Below are positions 33,277 to 33,298 of a DNA stretch of 33,298 nucleotides, piece by piece. The translations under genes and the position numbers were made by a program. The notes below the pieces were generated by a model. The model searched no databases, was not told where the DNA came from, and saw nothing but the letters and a program-made list of their open reading frames with translations. Numbering within the stretch: position 1 is the stretch's first letter; every line of letters begins with the position of its first letter. This stretch comes from an uncultured Porphyromonadaceae bacterium. GTDB taxonomy: Bacteria > Bacteroidota > Bacteroidia > Bacteroidales > Muribaculaceae. Where the stretch lies: assembly GCA_947567425.1 (NCBI GenBank), contig CANOLV010000027.1, positions 1-33,298 on the forward strand, written 5' to 3'.

Positions 33277-33298
33277 ATCATATCACAACTGCCAGATA

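Noticed and set aside
1-33298. CRISPR array, phage genes, toxin-antitoxin or restriction system
   Set aside because: I found no regularly spaced repeats of CRISPR type other than the three-unit array at 20154, and no protein of these classes.

Overview
The window looks like a chromosome segment of a gut Bacteroidales bacterium, and a Muribaculaceae-type genome is my best guess. Reasons: nearly every clear promoter fits the Bacteroidetes pattern (TTTG or TTG at about -33, then about 20 bases, then TAnnTTTG at -7). Genes lack strong Shine-Dalgarno sites and start after A-rich leaders, and tRNA genes do not encode CCA. The gene set also fits: RprX/RprY-like two-component pair, DUF4421 protein, YfhO-family protein, GH2 and GH43 glycosidases, a periplasmic choloylglycine hydrolase, and an acyl-ACP thioesterase inside the ilv operon. 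The family assignment is inference; no 16S is present.

Layout. 1-400: end of myo-inositol-1-phosphate synthase and its terminator. 480-6840: the isoleucine/valine operon on the + strand: promoter, a 24-codon leader peptide rich in Ile/Val/Leu, an antiterminator/terminator switch, then ilvD, ilvB, ilvN, an acyl-ACP thioesterase, ilvC and a 19-bp terminator. 6870-9543: a minus-strand operon of a hotdog thioesterase, a HAD phosphatase and an orphan sensor kinase. 9600-11093: purB. 11125-13596: secreted GH2 beta-galactosidase (minus). 13630-15344: a small membrane protein, a REP-associated tyrosine transposase (RAYT) that carries two inverted copies of a REP-like hairpin in its own reading frame, and recO. 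15373-17147: tRNA-Arg(CCT), a GH43-like lipoprotein and a Bcp peroxiredoxin. 17129-20146: TraB/GumN-like protein, ABC ATPase, ABC permease and a GntR/YtrA-type regulator. 20154-20650: three tandem copies of an element that reads as a small structured RNA with its own -7 box on the minus strand. 20772-22950: RprY/RprX-like response regulator and kinase. 23017-23280: a probable structured RNA ending in a terminator. 23301-27626: minus-strand yfhO-like, methyltransferase-like and xerD genes. 27680-30038: DUF4421 outer-membrane-type protein and choloylglycine hydrolase (minus). 30267-30572: tRNA-Ala(GGC) and tRNA-Leu(CAA). 30725-33276: a small secreted protein, a PnpOx/Nim-like flavoprotein (minus), a MarR-GNAT fusion with a palindromic operator at its promoter, and a cupin.

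Most protein genes are core metabolism or standard Bacteroidales genes. The non-ordinary content is in regulation and RNA: the ribosome-sensing ilv attenuator, the tandem small-RNA array (base-pairing changes are G.U wobbles only if read on the minus strand), the structured RNA after rprX, and the RAYT with REP-like hairpins inside its coding sequence. I saw no phage, CRISPR array, conjugative element or defence system.
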